The notes under the pieces are model-generated. The model ran no database searches. It saw only the letters and a list, made by a program, of their open reading frames with translations, and had not been told where the DNA came from. From positions 3,550,348 through 3,614,347 of the forward strand of contig NZ_LT984803.1 in assembly GCF_900250115.1 (NCBI RefSeq): 64,000 nt of DNA. The letters run 5' to 3'. Shown here one piece after another: positions 38,804-48,713 of this stretch. The stretch is from Cupriavidus taiwanensis. Its GTDB lineage: Bacteria > Pseudomonadota > Gammaproteobacteria > Burkholderiales > Burkholderiaceae. A program made the translations under genes and the position numbers. Within the stretch, counting starts at the first letter, position 1. Each line of letters starts with the position of its first letter.

Positions 38804-41800
38804 ATGGCCAAGTTTTTTATCGACCGGCCGGTGTTCGCGTGGGTGCTCGCGCTGATCATCGTGCTGGGCGGGATATTGTCGATCATGCAGTTGCCGATCG
38901 CGCAGTACCCGAACATCGCCCCGCCGACGATCTCGGTCACCGCCACCTATCCGGGTGCGTCGGCCAAGACGCTGGAGGATTCCGTCACTTCGGTGATCGA
39001 GCAGGAGCTTAACGGCGCCCCCAACCTGCTCTACTACAACTCGACCAGCGAATCGACCGGCCTGGCGACGATCACCATCGCGTTCGCGCCGGGTTCCAAC
39101 GTCGACCTGAATTCGGTCGAAGTGCAGAACCGCCTCAAGCGCGTGGAAGCGCGCCTGCCGGCGGAGGTGCGCCAGCAGGGCGTGCGCGTGGACAAGGCCG
39201 GCAACAACTACATGATGTTCCTGACCGTGTCGTCCAAGTCCGGCACGGCCAGCGCGATCCAGCTCGGCAACTATGTCTCGGCGCAGGTGATCGACTCGAT
39301 CCGCCGCGTGCCGGGCGTGGGCCAGGCCGACCTGTTCGGCACCGAGTACGCCATGCGCATCTGGCTGGACCCGGCCAAGCTGACTGGCTACAACCTGACG
39401 CCGCTGGACGTGACCGCCGCGGTGAGCGAGCAGAACGTGCAGGTCGCCGTGGGCGAGCTGGGCGGCACGCCCTCGCCCAAGGGCACCGAGCTGAACGCCA
39501 CCGTCACCACCGAAAGCCGGCTGTCCACCCCTGAGCAGTTCGGCAACATCCTGCTGCGCACCAACCCCGACGGTTCGTCGGTGCGCATCAAGGACGTCGG
39601 CCGCGTGGAGCTGGGCGGGGCCGACTACTCGACCCTGGCCCGCACCAACGGCAAGCCGTCGGCGGCCATCGCCATCAAGCTGGCCCCGACCGGCAACGCG
39701 CTGGCCACGGCCACCGCGGTGCGCGCCAAGATGGAAGAGCTGTCGAAGACCTTCCCGGCGGACTACCAGTACACGGTGCCCTACGACACCTCGGCCTTCG
39801 TCAAGATCTCGATCGAGGAAGTGATCAAGACGTTGCTGGAAGCCGTGGTGCTGGTGTTCCTGGTGATGTACCTGTTCCTGCAGAACTTCCGCGCCACCAT
39901 CATCCCGACGCTGGTGGTGCCGATCGCGCTGCTGGGCACGTTCGGCGCGCTGCTGGCGTTCGGCTTCTCCATCAACGTGCTGACCATGTTCGGCATGGTG
40001 CTGGCGATCGGTATCCTGGTGGACGATGCCATCGTGGTGGTGGAAAACGTCGAGCGGATCATGAGCGAGGAAGGACTCTCGCCGCGTGAAGCGACACGCA
40101 AGGCCATGGGCCAGATCACCGGCGCCATCGTCGGCATCACGCTGGTGCTGACCGCGGTGTTCATCCCGATGGCGTTCTTCTCGGGCTCGGTGGGCAACAT
40201 CTACCGCCAGTTCTCGCTGTCGCTGATCGCTTCGATGGCGTTCTCGGCGCTGCTGGCGCTGACGCTCACCCCGGCGCTGTGCGCGACGCTGCTCAAGCCG
40301 GTGGAAGCGGGCCATCACCATGAGAAGAAGGGCTTCTTCGGCTGGTTCAACCGCACCTTCGCCACCGCGTCGACCGGCTACCAGGGCGTGGTCGCGCGCA
40401 TCCTCAAGCGCACCGGCCGCTACCTGATCATCTACGCGCTGATCATCGCGGGCGTGGTGGTGCTGTTCAAGCGCCTGCCGTCGTCGTTCCTGCCGGATGA
40501 AGACCAGGGCTACATGATCACGGTGGTGCAGCTGCCCAACGGCGCCACGCAGGACCGTACCATCGGCGTGCTCAAGCAGATCGAGGACTACTACCTGCAG
40601 AAGGAAAGCAAGGTGGTGGACCAGATGATCACGGTGGCGGGCTTCTCCTTCTTCGGCCGCGGCCAGAACGGCGGTATCGCGTTCGTGCGCCTGAAGGACT
40701 GGAAGGAGCGCACCGGCGAGGGCGAGAACGCGCAGGCGCTGGTGGGCCGTGCCTTCGGCGCGCTCTCGTTCATCAAGGACGCGATCATCTTCCCGCTCAA
40801 CCCGCCGGCGATTGCCGAGCTGGGCAACTCCTCGGGCTTCGACTTCCGCCTGCAGGACCGCACCGGGCAGGGCCACGCCAAGCTGATGGAAGCGCGCAAC
40901 ATGATGCTCGGCATGGCCGCGCAGAACCCGGTGCTGATGGGCGTGCGCCCCGAAGGCCAGGAAGACGCGCCGCAGCTGCAGATCGACATCGACCGCGAGA
41001 AGGCGCGTGCGCTGGGCGTGTCGGTGGCGGAGATCAACTCGACGCTGTCGATTGCGTTCGGCTCCAGCTACGTCAACGACTTTATCTATGAAGGCCGGGT
41101 GCGCAAGGTGATCGTGCAGGCCGACGGCGCCGACCGCCGCCTGCCGGACGACCTCACCAAGCTGCGCGTGAAGAACAGCAACGGCGACATGGTGGCGTTC
41201 GCGGCGTTCGCGACGTCCAAGTGGATCATGGGCTCGCCGCGCCTGGAACGCTTCAACGGCATGCCGGCGGTGAAGATCGCAGGCCAGGCCGCGCCGGGAC
41301 GCAGTACCGGTGAAGCCATGCGCGCGATGGAAGAGAACTTCGCCAAGCTGCCGCCGGGCTTCGGTTTCGAGTGGTCGGGCCAGTCGTATGAAGAGCGCCT
41401 GGCCGGCTCGCAGGAACCGATCCTGTACACGCTGTCGCTGATCATCGTGTTCCTGTGCCTGGCCGCGCTGTACGAGAGCTGGTCGATCCCGTTCTCGGTG
41501 CTGCTGGTGGTGCCGCTGGGCGTGCTCGGCGCGCTGCTCGGCGTGACGCTGCGCGGCATGCCTAACGATGTGTACTTCAAGGTGGGCCTGATCGCCACGA
41601 TCGGCTTGTCGGCGAAGAACGCGATCCTGATCGTCGAATTCGCCAAGGACCTGCAGGCGCAAGGCAAGGGCCTGGTCGAAGCCACGCTGGAAGCGGTGCA
41701 TCTGCGCTTCCGCCCGATCCTGATGACGTCGATGGCATTCATCCTGGGCGTGCTGCCGCTGGCGATCGCCACCGGCGCCGGCTCGGGCAGCCAGCGCGCG

Positions 41801-41956
41801 ATCGGTACCGGCGTGATGGGCGGGATGATCACGGCCACGGTGCTGGCGATCTTCCTGGTGCCGGTCTTCTTCGTGGTAGTGCGCAAGCGCTTCAAGGGCA
41901 GCGAGCGCCAGCGCATGCTGGACAAGAAGTGGCATGACCCGCAAGAGGAAATCTGA
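38804..41956 (+). CDS. RND multidrug efflux permease (AcrB/MexB-like)
   Basis: A 1,050-residue AcrB-type pump. It starts [20 protein letters not shown], as AcrB-type pumps do. The proton-relay aspartates lie at about 407-408 in [18 protein letters not shown]. Other family markers are [11 protein letters not shown] in the porter domain and [19 protein letters not shown] in the second half. GAGGGAG precedes the ATG. It lies 72 bp after the adaptor, and its stop is one base before the channel gene. Substrates are probably diverse amphiphilic drugs, as in AcrB/MexB. Confidence 0.96.
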   Translation: MAKFFIDRPVFAWVLALIIVLGGILSIMQLPIAQYPNIAPPTISVTATYPGASAKTLEDSVTSVIEQELNGAPNLLYYNSTSESTGLATITIAFAPGSNVDLNSVEVQNRLKRVEARLPAEVRQQGVRVDKAGNNYMMFLTVSSKSGTASAIQLGNYVSAQVIDSIRRVPGVGQADLFGTEYAMRIWLDPAKLTGYNLTPLDVTAAVSEQNVQVAVGELGGTPSPKGTELNATVTTESRLSTPEQFGNILLRTNPDGSSVRIKDVGRVELGGADYSTLARTNGKPSAAIAIKLAPTGNALATATAVRAKMEELSKTFPADYQYTVPYDTSAFVKISIEEVIKTLLEAVVLVFLVMYLFLQNFRATIIPTLVVPIALLGTFGALLAFGFSINVLTMFGMVLAIGILVDDAIVVVENVERIMSEEGLSPREATRKAMGQITGAIVGITLVLTAVFIPMAFFSGSVGNIYRQFSLSLIASMAFSALLALTLTPALCATLLKPVEAGHHHEKKGFFGWFNRTFATASTGYQGVVARILKRTGRYLIIYALIIAGVVVLFKRLPSSFLPDEDQGYMITVVQLPNGATQDRTIGVLKQIEDYYLQKESKVVDQMITVAGFSFFGRGQNGGIAFVRLKDWKERTGEGENAQALVGRAFGALSFIKDAIIFPLNPPAIAELGNSSGFDFRLQDRTGQGHAKLMEARNMMLGMAAQNPVLMGVRPEGQEDAPQLQIDIDREKARALGVSVAEINSTLSIAFGSSYVNDFIYEGRVRKVIVQADGADRRLPDDLTKLRVKNSNGDMVAFAAFATSKWIMGSPRLERFNGMPAVKIAGQAAPGRSTGEAMRAMEENFAKLPPGFGFEWSGQSYEERLAGSQEPILYTLSLIIVFLCLAALYESWSIPFSVLLVVPLGVLGALLGVTLRGMPNDVYFKVGLIATIGLSAKNAILIVEFAKDLQAQGKGLVEATLEAVHLRFRPILMTSMAFILGVLPLAIATGAGSGSQRAIGTGVMGGMITATVLAIFLVPVFFVVVRKRFKGSERQRMLDKKWHDPQEEI

Positions 41957-41957
41957 C

Positions 41958-43442
41958 ATGACCAAGACCCTGACCACGCTGCTGCTGGTGGCCGGCGTTC
42001 TGACGGGGTGCACGCTGGCGCCCCACTATGACCGCCCTGCCCCGCCGGTGGCAGACAGCTTTCCGACCGCGCCCGAAGGCTATGCCACCGCCGAGGTGAA
42101 GAGCGGCGAAACCCGCCGCGCCGCCGACATCGGCTGGCGCGAATTCTTCCGCGACCCGCGCTTGCAGGCGCTGATCGCGACCTCGCTGGAAAACAACCGC
42201 GACCTGCGCACCGCGGCGCTGCGCATCGAGGAAGCGCGCGCGCTGTACCAGGTGCAGCGCGCCGACCTGCTGCCCACGGTGAACGTCAACGGCGGCTACA
42301 CCCGGGCCCGCACCACCGCCGCCGAGGCGGCGACGGTGCTCGGCCAGCCGGGCGTGACCGAGGTGTACCAGGTCGGCCTGGGCATCTCGTCGTACGAGCT
42401 CGATTTCTTCGGGCGCGTGCGCAGCCTGTCCAATGCCGCGCTGGCGCAGTACTTCGCCACCGAAGAGGCACGCCGCTCGGCGCAGATCTCGCTGGTCTCG
42501 GAAGTCGCCAAGGCCTACCTGGCCGAACGCGCCTACGCCGAACAGTACGAGCTGGCGCGCGACACCCTGAAGGCGCGCGAAAGCACCTACGGGCTGGCCA
42601 AGCGGCGCTTCGAGGCCGGCGCCACCTCGGCACTGGACCTGCGCGACAACGAGTCGCTGGTGGCGCAGGCACGCGTCGCCGCGGCGCAGCTGGCACGCCA
42701 GCGCGCGCAGGCGTACAACGCGCTCGAAGTGCTGGTGGGCAAGCCCATCGGCACCATCGAGAACCTGCCCGAGCCGATGCGCCTGTCGGACGAGCGCATC
42801 ATCAGCGATATTCCGCCAGGGCTGCCGTCGGACCTGCTCGAGCAGCGTCCCGATATCCGCCAGGCCGAGCAGCTGCTGCTGTCGGCCAACGCCAATATCG
42901 GCGCGGCGCGCGCGGCATTCTTTCCGCGCATCACGCTGACCGCCAGCGGCGGCACCATCAGCCCGACCTTCTCCGGGCTGTTCGATGCCGGCACGCGCGC
43001 CTGGTCGTTCGCGCCGCAGCTGACGCTGCCGATCTTCGACTATGGCCGCAACCTGTCGAACCTGGACCTGGCCAACGTGCGCAAGAACATCCAGATCGCC
43101 AACTACGAGAAGACCATCCAGACGGCCTTCGCGGAGGTGGCCGACGCACTGGTGGCGCGCGGCACGCTGGAAGACCAGGTCGCGGGCCAGGAACAGGCGC
43201 GCGACGCCGAGGCCGCTCGCTACGAGCTGTCGCGCCTGCGCTTCCGCAGCGGCGTGGCCAGCTACCTGGACGAGCTCGATGCGCAGCGCCAGCTGTTCAC
43301 CGCGGAACAGGCGCTGGTGCAGGCCCGGCAGCTGCGGCTGAACAATGCGATCGATCTGTACCGGTCGCTGGGCGGCGGGTTGCAGGAGAGCAGTGCGGTG
43401 GCGCAGCAGGCGCCGGCTGGGCAAGGGACGGTGACACAGTAA
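41958..43442 (+). CDS. Outer-membrane efflux channel lipoprotein (OprM/NodT family)
   Basis: TolC-like exit duct for the AcrAB-type pump, 494 residues. The lipobox VLTGC gives a lipidated Cys18. Two OEP repeats are present: the first around NNRDLRTAALRIEEARALYQ, the second around LEQRPDIRQAEQLLLSANAN. The strand/helix segment FFPRITLTASGGTISPTFSG is typical of OprM. A ribosome site (AGAGGAA) lies inside the end of the permease gene. The three genes therefore form a complete tripartite pump under the TetR repressor. Confidence 0.95.
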   Translation: MTKTLTTLLLVAGVLTGCTLAPHYDRPAPPVADSFPTAPEGYATAEVKSGETRRAADIGWREFFRDPRLQALIATSLENNRDLRTAALRIEEARALYQVQRADLLPTVNVNGGYTRARTTAAEAATVLGQPGVTEVYQVGLGISSYELDFFGRVRSLSNAALAQYFATEEARRSAQISLVSEVAKAYLAERAYAEQYELARDTLKARESTYGLAKRRFEAGATSALDLRDNESLVAQARVAAAQLARQRAQAYNALEVLVGKPIGTIENLPEPMRLSDERIISDIPPGLPSDLLEQRPDIRQAEQLLLSANANIGAARAAFFPRITLTASGGTISPTFSGLFDAGTRAWSFAPQLTLPIFDYGRNLSNLDLANVRKNIQIANYEKTIQTAFAEVADALVARGTLEDQVAGQEQARDAEAARYELSRLRFRSGVASYLDELDAQRQLFTAEQALVQARQLRLNNAIDLYRSLGGGLQESSAVAQQAPAGQGTVTQ

Positions 43443-43460
43443 CGCGGCATCCCTTGCCGA

Positions 43461-43590
43461 GGGTTTGCTCCCCTCTCCCGCTTGCGGGAGAGGGGCTGGG
43501 GGAGAGGGCCGGCGCCGGCAATTGCGAAGGCCTGAACTTCGTTGAGGCTCCCGCCCTCTCCCCGGCCCTCTCCCGCAAGCTGGAGAGGGA
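43461..43590. repeat. REP-like palindrome pair, copy 5
   Basis: A full unit at 43461-43516 (GGTTTGCTCCCCTCTCCCGC then its complement, then CTGGGGGAGAGGGCCGGCGC) and an inverted, diverged unit at 43549-43590. They occupy the region directly after the OprM-type gene. Confidence 0.85.
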
Positions 43591-43615
43591 GTACACCGTC
43601 AGCGGTTCGACTGAC

Positions 43616-43648
43616 AAAAGCCAGTGGTCTCGCCACTGGTTTTTTTTG
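43616..43648 (+). terminator. Rho-independent terminator of the pump operon
   Basis: CCAGTGG (43621-43627) pairs with CCACTGG (43633-43639), followed by eight or more Ts and preceded by AAAAG. It can serve both strands, ending the pump operon and the degenerate minus-strand locus. Confidence 0.85.
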
Positions 43649-43651
43649 ACC

Positions 43652-45067
43652 TCAAAACTTGTACGAAGGCGCCAAAAAGAACACCAGCGGATTCGGCTCC
43701 AGCTTGGTTTTCGAGGTCGACAGCAGCGCGCCGCCGGGCTGCGGCACGGGCACCGCGCCGGCGCCGAGCACGCCGTTGAACTGGATGCGCGCGCCTATAG
43801 CCGCCGTCGAGCTGGCCGCTGGCGACGGTGGTGGCCGGTGCCATCAGCGCCAGCCCCGATTCATCGTCGACATTGACCGTCAGCCGCAGCAGCGAGATCT
43901 GCGCATAGCCGGCGCGCAGCAGCAGCGGCACCAGCGCGCCGTCGAGCTTGCCCACCACCATCAGCCCCTTGGCGCGGCTGGCGTTGTTGGCGGTGATGGC
44001 CTGGCCCTGGAACGACGGATAGCGGCGGCTGCCGTCGGCATTGCCGCTCTCGAACGCACCGTCGGCGCTGCGCAGCTTCCAGTTGTTTCCGGTGCCGAGG
44101 CAGCTGCCGCTCGTACGTGCGCGCCGCGGTATCAAAGCGCAGCTTGACCAGTTCGCCCGCGCCCGAGCCGCCGGTAAAGGTGGTGCCGTAGTCCAGCGCC
44201 GCCGGGCACAGCGATCCGGGCGGGCCGCCGATGGTGACCGGCCCCTGCGCCGGGCACGTGCCGGTGTCCGCGCATTGCGGCGGCGCCTGCGTGCCGGCGC
44301 GCGGCGCCTCTGGCGTCGCGCTCCAGCATCGACAGCACGTACTGGAAGCCCAGGTCGCGCACGGTATGGTTGGACGGCGAGCGCGCCAGCGAGCCGTCGA
44401 GCGCAATCCACATCGAGGTGAAGCCCAGCATGCCGCCCAGGTGGCCGTACATCTCGTCCTTGCGGCGGGTCTCGTCGTAGAGGATTTCCTGGCCCGCCTG
44501 CGCCTCGCCCGGCAGCCACTTCGCATAGAGCTGGCGCGGCGCATGGCGGTAGCGGACCTGCATCCTCGCGGGCTGTTCCTGCCACTGGCCGTTGAGCCGC
44601 TCCTGGCGCGACATCCAGTATTCGTATCCGGGATAGCGCTTCATCTCGGCGCGCGCCCATTTCAGCAGCGCATCCGGCTGCAGCGCCTGGAACACGGCCA
44701 GCACCTGCGCATCGGACAGGCGCGCGAGCTCACCGCTGGCGACCTGGCGCGAGAACAGCGCGGCCTGCTGTGCCGACGGCAGGCCGTCATAGGCCGTGCC
44801 CGCCGCGGCCGCAGCGCTGGCCGGCTGCGCCACGGCGACGGGCGCAAACGCCAGCGTTGCGCCCAGCAGCCCGATGACGGCGGCGGCGACGGCGGCAAGA
44901 TGGCGCGGCCGGAGCGATGGCCGGCTGGATGATCGGCGGGATAGTCGGATCGGCGGATGGATTGACGCGGCAGCTTCCTCCTCGAGACAGGCAGAGCGAA
45001 CGGGATCACCGCAGCGCTGGCGGCATGACGCGGGGCGCACGGGGTCCACGGGCCGCGGCGCGGCCAC
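43652..45067 (-). pseudogene. Degenerate locus: DUF1571-like 5' part joined to a second broken lipoprotein-like gene
   Basis: Coding character on the minus strand passes through several frames. Frame A (45067 to ~44315) encodes a signal-like stretch (AAVAAAVIGLLGATLAFAPV) and a DUF1571-like domain: RYRHAPRQLYAKWLPGEAQA, GQEILYDETRR, GFTSMWIALDG. It stops matching after LSMLERDA. Frame B (~44320 to 44108) gives CPAALDYGTTFTGGSGAGEL. Frame C (~44112 to 43800) gives SCLGTGNNWKLRSADGAFES and RAKGLMVVGKLDGALVPLLL. The last stretch, ARIQFNGVLGAGAVPVPQPG to APSYKF and the stop at 43652, is in a further frame. At least three frame breaks make a working product unlikely; the second part resembles Burkholderiaceae DUF2957-type lipoproteins from memory. 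Confidence 0.7.
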
Positions 45068-45134
45068 GCTGGGTGGATCGACGGTTCAGGTTGCGTGAGC
45101 GCGGCGGCGCCGTGCCGGCGGTAACCGGCGGCCG

Positions 45135-46124
45135 CTATGTCCTGGTGCGCATTCGCATCCAGTCATCCAGCGGGTTGCTGGGAAAGCTCACGGTGTGCTC
45201 GCGCGCGCCTACCGTCACGCTGCTGACGGCGGCGGCGCGCTTGGTGCCCGCGTTGCGCACGATGCGTGCGCTGGTGCGGGCCTTGCCGAGGGCGGCGGCA
45301 TGGCTGGCCGCGTCGCCCATGGTGGCCGCGAGCGCGGCCACGCTGGCATCCGGGTCATCGGCGGGCTGCGCCGCCAGGCTGCCGGCGCGCTGCGCGCTGT
45401 GCTGCCCGCTGTGCTGCGATTGCTGCTCGCCCAGCTCGAACACTGACTGCAGCGCCGCGAGCTGGTCCGCGCCGGGCTGCGCCACGTTCAGCACCGCCTC
45501 GACCATCGCGGTGAGCTGGGCCAGCACGTGCGCATCGCTCATCTGCCGGCCCTGCGTGAACGCGGGCAGCAGGCTGGCCAGTTCCTCGCCGGCGAGCACG
45601 CCGGCCAGCGCCTTGAGCGCGAACTGCAGGCGCCAGCCCAGCTCCTGCCGCGGCAGCGCCGGGATGGCGCGCGCGAAGGCATCGAAGAAGCGGCCGTACA
45701 CCGGCGCGTAGTGCTCCAGCAGGTATTGCTGGATAAAGGGCGAGGTATCCGAATACACGCGTCCCAGCAGCCGCAGGAACGACGGCCCGCCCACCGCGGG
45801 GTCGCGCGCCATCTGCAGCGCGGGTACGAACAGCGCGCCCATCACGTGTTCGCAGCGGATGGCGTGGCCGGGCCAGCGCGCTTCGCACGCATCGAGCAGC
45901 GCCAGGCGCCGCGCATTGAGCGGGTCCAGGCGCCGGCTCAGCACGGCGTGCATCATGATGTCCTTGCTGCGGAAGTGGTAGTTCACGGCGGCCAGGTTGA
46001 CGATGGCGCGCGACGTGACCTGCCTGAGCGAGGTGGCTTCGTAGCCGACCTCGGTGAACAGCTTTTCCGTGGCGTCGAGAATCCGGGCCTTGGTGTCTCC
46101 TGCCGAGCTTTTGCCGGTCTTCAT
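45135..46124 (-). CDS. TetR-family regulator with long C-terminal extension
   Basis: A 329-residue TetR regulator. The N-terminal DNA-binding region reads TKARILDATEKLFTEVGYEA, then SLRQVTSRAIVNLAAVNYHF and RSKDIMMHAVL. The ligand domain ends near residue 215. A further ~110 residues, rich in Gln, Ala and Ser (for example GEQQSQHSGQHSAQRAGS), are not usual for the family. A much longer frame exists upstream but runs through the GMC gene region, so ATG 46124 is used. It is the neighbour of the GMC oxidoreductase, with a 12-bp palindrome between them. Confidence 0.9.
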   Translation of the reverse strand: MKTGKSSAGDTKARILDATEKLFTEVGYEATSLRQVTSRAIVNLAAVNYHFRSKDIMMHAVLSRRLDPLNARRLALLDACEARWPGHAIRCEHVMGALFVPALQMARDPAVGGPSFLRLLGRVYSDTSPFIQQYLLEHYAPVYGRFFDAFARAIPALPRQELGWRLQFALKALAGVLAGEELASLLPAFTQGRQMSDAHVLAQLTAMVEAVLNVAQPGADQLAALQSVFELGEQQSQHSGQHSAQRAGSLAAQPADDPDASVAALAATMGDAASHAAALGKARTSARIVRNAGTKRAAAVSSVTVGAREHTVSFPSNPLDDWMRMRTRT

Positions 46125-46268
46125 GGGGGCGCTTCTCTCTTCTGTACCGCGATAAACCCCTGTGCAATTGGCTGCGCTGCCCGCTCCCTGCTCTGACGGC
46201 ATACGGATGCTTGAAACAGCTGTACGAAGCCTATCTACGGCTTCGGGCGTTTCACAAGACTTGAATTG

Positions 46269-46280
46269 GAATGGGCATTC
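46269..46280. promoter_or_regulatory. Palindrome GAATGGGCATTC
   Basis: GAATG and CATTC face each other across GG, set in an AT-rich patch (TTGAATTG...TAAAAA). It is 145 bp upstream of the TetR-type gene and downstream of the minus-strand GMC gene. TetR proteins bind palindromes of this size, so autoregulation is plausible. Confidence 0.45.
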
Positions 46281-46396
46281 TAAAAACCGAGGTTGTGTTG
46301 GCCATCGCACGGTATTGTCCGTCGCGTCATGCAGCGGGCACGCTGGCCGCCTGCCTGCGCAACCAGACCAGGCCGTGCCGGCCTCGCGCCAATACA

Positions 46397-47992
46397 TCAT
46401 GACGTGAGGGTTTGCGCCAGCGCGTCGGCGTTCTGCGCGGCGAGCGCGAATACCGACAATTGCGGATTGGCGCCCACGCTGGTCGGGAATACCGAGCCGT
46501 CGAACACCGACAGGTTGGCCAGCTGGTGATGGCGGCCGCGGCTGTCGACCACGCCGCCGCGCGGGTCGTCGCTCATGCCGCAGCCGCCCATCAGGTGCGC
46601 GGTGAACAGCGCCGTGCGGAACGGCTTGAGCGGCAGCCGCGCGATGGCCGCGCGGGCTTCTGGCCAGCTGCGGTATTCGGCGGCATCGAGGTGCGCGGGC
46701 CGCACGCGTTCGGCGCCGGCGGCGAACTGCGCCTGCGCCATGCTCAGCCACGCGCGCCGCACGCCGTCCCAGGCGTAGTCGGTCATCTCGTAATCCAGCA
46801 GCGGGCTGCCGTCGGGCGCCAGGCGCACCTGCCCGCCCGGGCTGTCCGGCACGAAGCCGTCGCGCAGCAGCGCCAGCATGGCGTTGGTATGCGGCAGCTG
46901 CGCCATGTCGCGGCGCAGCGCCTCGCCCACGCCGTTGACCACGCCGGCGCTGATGCCGGGGAACATGGGCGGCACCTCCAGCTTGTACCCCATCGGCCCG
47001 GTCGCGCCGTCCTGCCACTGGAAATGGTCGGAGGCAACCGACTGTGGCGCGCCATAATAGGGATCAATGCGATCCGGCATTTTTGCAATGCTGATATTCA
47101 CCGGGTGGATAAATGTGCGCAGCCCCAGTCGCTGGTGCGGGTCCGGCACGCGCGAGCGCAGCAGCAATGCCGGCGTGTTGATGGCGCCGCCGGCGGCGAT
47201 CACGTGCGGGGCGCGCACGACCACGCTGATGCCCGTGGGGGTATGGCCGTCGACGCCCAGCGCTTCGCCGGTGACCGAGCCCACGCGCTTGCCGTCGTGC
47301 TCGAGCGTGCGCACGCGCACGCGGTGCACCAGCGTTGCGCCGCTGGCCAGCGCCGCGGGAATGGTCGAGACCAGCATCGACTGCTTGGCATTGACCGGGC
47401 AGCCGAAGCCGCAATAGCCCGAGTTCCAGCAGCCCTTCACGTTGCGCGGGATCACGTGCCATTCCCAGCCCAGCGTCTCGCAGCCGCGCCGCAGCACGTC
47501 GTTGTTGGGATTGGGCGCCATCGCCCACGGTGCGATGCCCAGGCGCGCTTCCACTTGCTGGAACCACGGCGCCATCTCGGCCTCGCCGTGACCCGTGACG
47601 GCGTGGTGCGTGGCCCAGTGCGCCAGCGTTTGCGGCGGCGTGCGGAAGCTCGACGACCAGTTGACCGTGGTGCTGCCGCCGACCGCGCGGCCCTGCAGGA
47701 TGGCAATGGCGCCGTCGGCGGTGGTGCGCGCCGCGGCCTCCTGGTACAGCTCGCGGTAGGCGCGGTTCTCGTCCATGTCGCGGAAGCTGTCCGAGGTGCG
47801 CAGCGCGCCTTCTTCCAGCAGCACCACGCGCAGGCCGGCGCGGCTGAGGGCCTCGGCGCTGATGCCGCCGCCCGCGCCGCTGCCGACGATGACGACGTCG
47901 GCATCGAGCGTGCGCGACGCGGAGAAGGTGGCGGCGTCGAAGACCTTCCAGCCGGCGGCGATGCCGGCATCGTAGAGATTGTCGATGGCCAT
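46397..47992 (-). CDS. GMC-family FAD oxidoreductase
   Basis: A 531-residue flavoprotein of the glucose-methanol-choline family. The FAD motif is DVVIVGSGAGGGISAEALSR near residue 32 with VVLLEEGA. The segment GRAVGGSTTVNWSSSFRTPP is GMC signature 1, and NSGYCGFGCPVNAKQS is typical of the fatty/long-chain alcohol oxidase branch. The active-site region is HLMGGCGMSDDPRGG with the C-terminal SVFPTSVGANPQLSV. It follows a small Tat-exported partner gene by 7 bp, so a membrane-linked dehydrogenase is likely. Substrate unknown; alcohol or sterol is a guess. Confidence 0.93.
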   Translation of the reverse strand: MAIDNLYDAGIAAGWKVFDAATFSASRTLDADVVIVGSGAGGGISAEALSRAGLRVVLLEEGALRTSDSFRDMDENRAYRELYQEAAARTTADGAIAILQGRAVGGSTTVNWSSSFRTPPQTLAHWATHHAVTGHGEAEMAPWFQQVEARLGIAPWAMAPNPNNDVLRRGCETLGWEWHVIPRNVKGCWNSGYCGFGCPVNAKQSMLVSTIPAALASGATLVHRVRVRTLEHDGKRVGSVTGEALGVDGHTPTGISVVVRAPHVIAAGGAINTPALLLRSRVPDPHQRLGLRTFIHPVNISIAKMPDRIDPYYGAPQSVASDHFQWQDGATGPMGYKLEVPPMFPGISAGVVNGVGEALRRDMAQLPHTNAMLALLRDGFVPDSPGGQVRLAPDGSPLLDYEMTDYAWDGVRRAWLSMAQAQFAAGAERVRPAHLDAAEYRSWPEARAAIARLPLKPFRTALFTAHLMGGCGMSDDPRGGVVDSRGRHHQLANLSVFDGSVFPTSVGANPQLSVFALAAQNADALAQTLTS

Positions 47993-47999
47993 GTCGGGA

Positions 48000-48605
48000 T
48001 CAGGCGTGCAGCGCCTGGTAGACGGCCGCGTTGGGGCCGGGATAGCCGCTGCCCGCCCACGCGGCCGGCAGCACGTAGTAGCCCACGCTCGCAAGCTTGA
48101 CCAGCACCACCGCGCCGGCGTTGAGCGTGGCCAGCCGGCTGGCGCGCCAGCGCGCCAGGAAGGCCTGCACCTGCGCCGGCGTGGCCGCGCTCCAGTCCCG
48201 GCGCATGCCGGTCAGCGCCCAGCGCAGCGGCATGCCGGCCAGCAGGCCGAACAGCTTGCGCAGCTCGGCCTGCGCGCCCGCGCCCATCGCGGCGCAGGTG
48301 GCGTCGATATTGCGCAGCGCGTCGTGCTCCAGTGCGGCGCGGCGCGGCGGCTGGGCCTCGCCCAGCTCCGTCACGATGGCCGGCAGCAGCGCGCGGAACA
48401 GCGCCACATCGTCCGGGCGCAGGAACGACATGCCGGCGTGCGGGGCCGGAGCCGCGGACGAGCAGCCGGCCAGCGCCGGCAGTAGCGCGGTACACGCCAG
48501 CGCGGCCGAGAAGCCAAGGCCGACCTTGAGGAAGCCGCGCCGCGACAGCGCGTGCAGCGCAGCGGCAGCGGCCGCCTCGCGACGGTGGTGAGGGTTGGGG
48601 CGCAT
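48000..48605 (-). CDS. Tat-signal small subunit for the GMC oxidoreductase
   Basis: A 201-residue exported protein with a twin-arginine signal: SRRGFLKVGLGFSAALACT, ending in a lipobox-like ALAGC. The rest resembles the small (subunit 3-like) proteins that escort GMC dehydrogenases, with LRPDDVALFRALLPAIVTE and a late SVGYYVLPAAWAGSGYPGP block. It overlaps no gene and ends 7 bp before the GMC start. A joint Tat export of the folded pair is inferred. No catalytic motif is seen here. Confidence 0.82.
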   Translation of the reverse strand: MRPNPHHRREAAAAAALHALSRRGFLKVGLGFSAALACTALLPALAGCSSAAPAPHAGMSFLRPDDVALFRALLPAIVTELGEAQPPRRAALEHDALRNIDATCAAMGAGAQAELRKLFGLLAGMPLRWALTGMRRDWSAATPAQVQAFLARWRASRLATLNAGAVVLVKLASVGYYVLPAAWAGSGYPGPNAAVYQALHA

Positions 48606-48713
48606 CGGGTCTCCTTGCGTCGGTCTCTTGTCTCTGCTGCGGTGCGGGCGGGCAGGCCCGCATTGACGCTCCCCGGAGTTTGGATAAAGATCGGTGCCCG
48701 GTCTTGATTCCGC

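Noticed and set aside
38780..42013. 1,077-codon open frame on the minus strand
   Set aside because: Exact shadow of the AcrB-type permease; no recognisable protein family.
46125..47018. N-terminal extension of the TetR-type gene
   Set aside because: It crosses the intergenic region and the GMC gene in another frame; the TetR fold begins only at the ATG at 46124.
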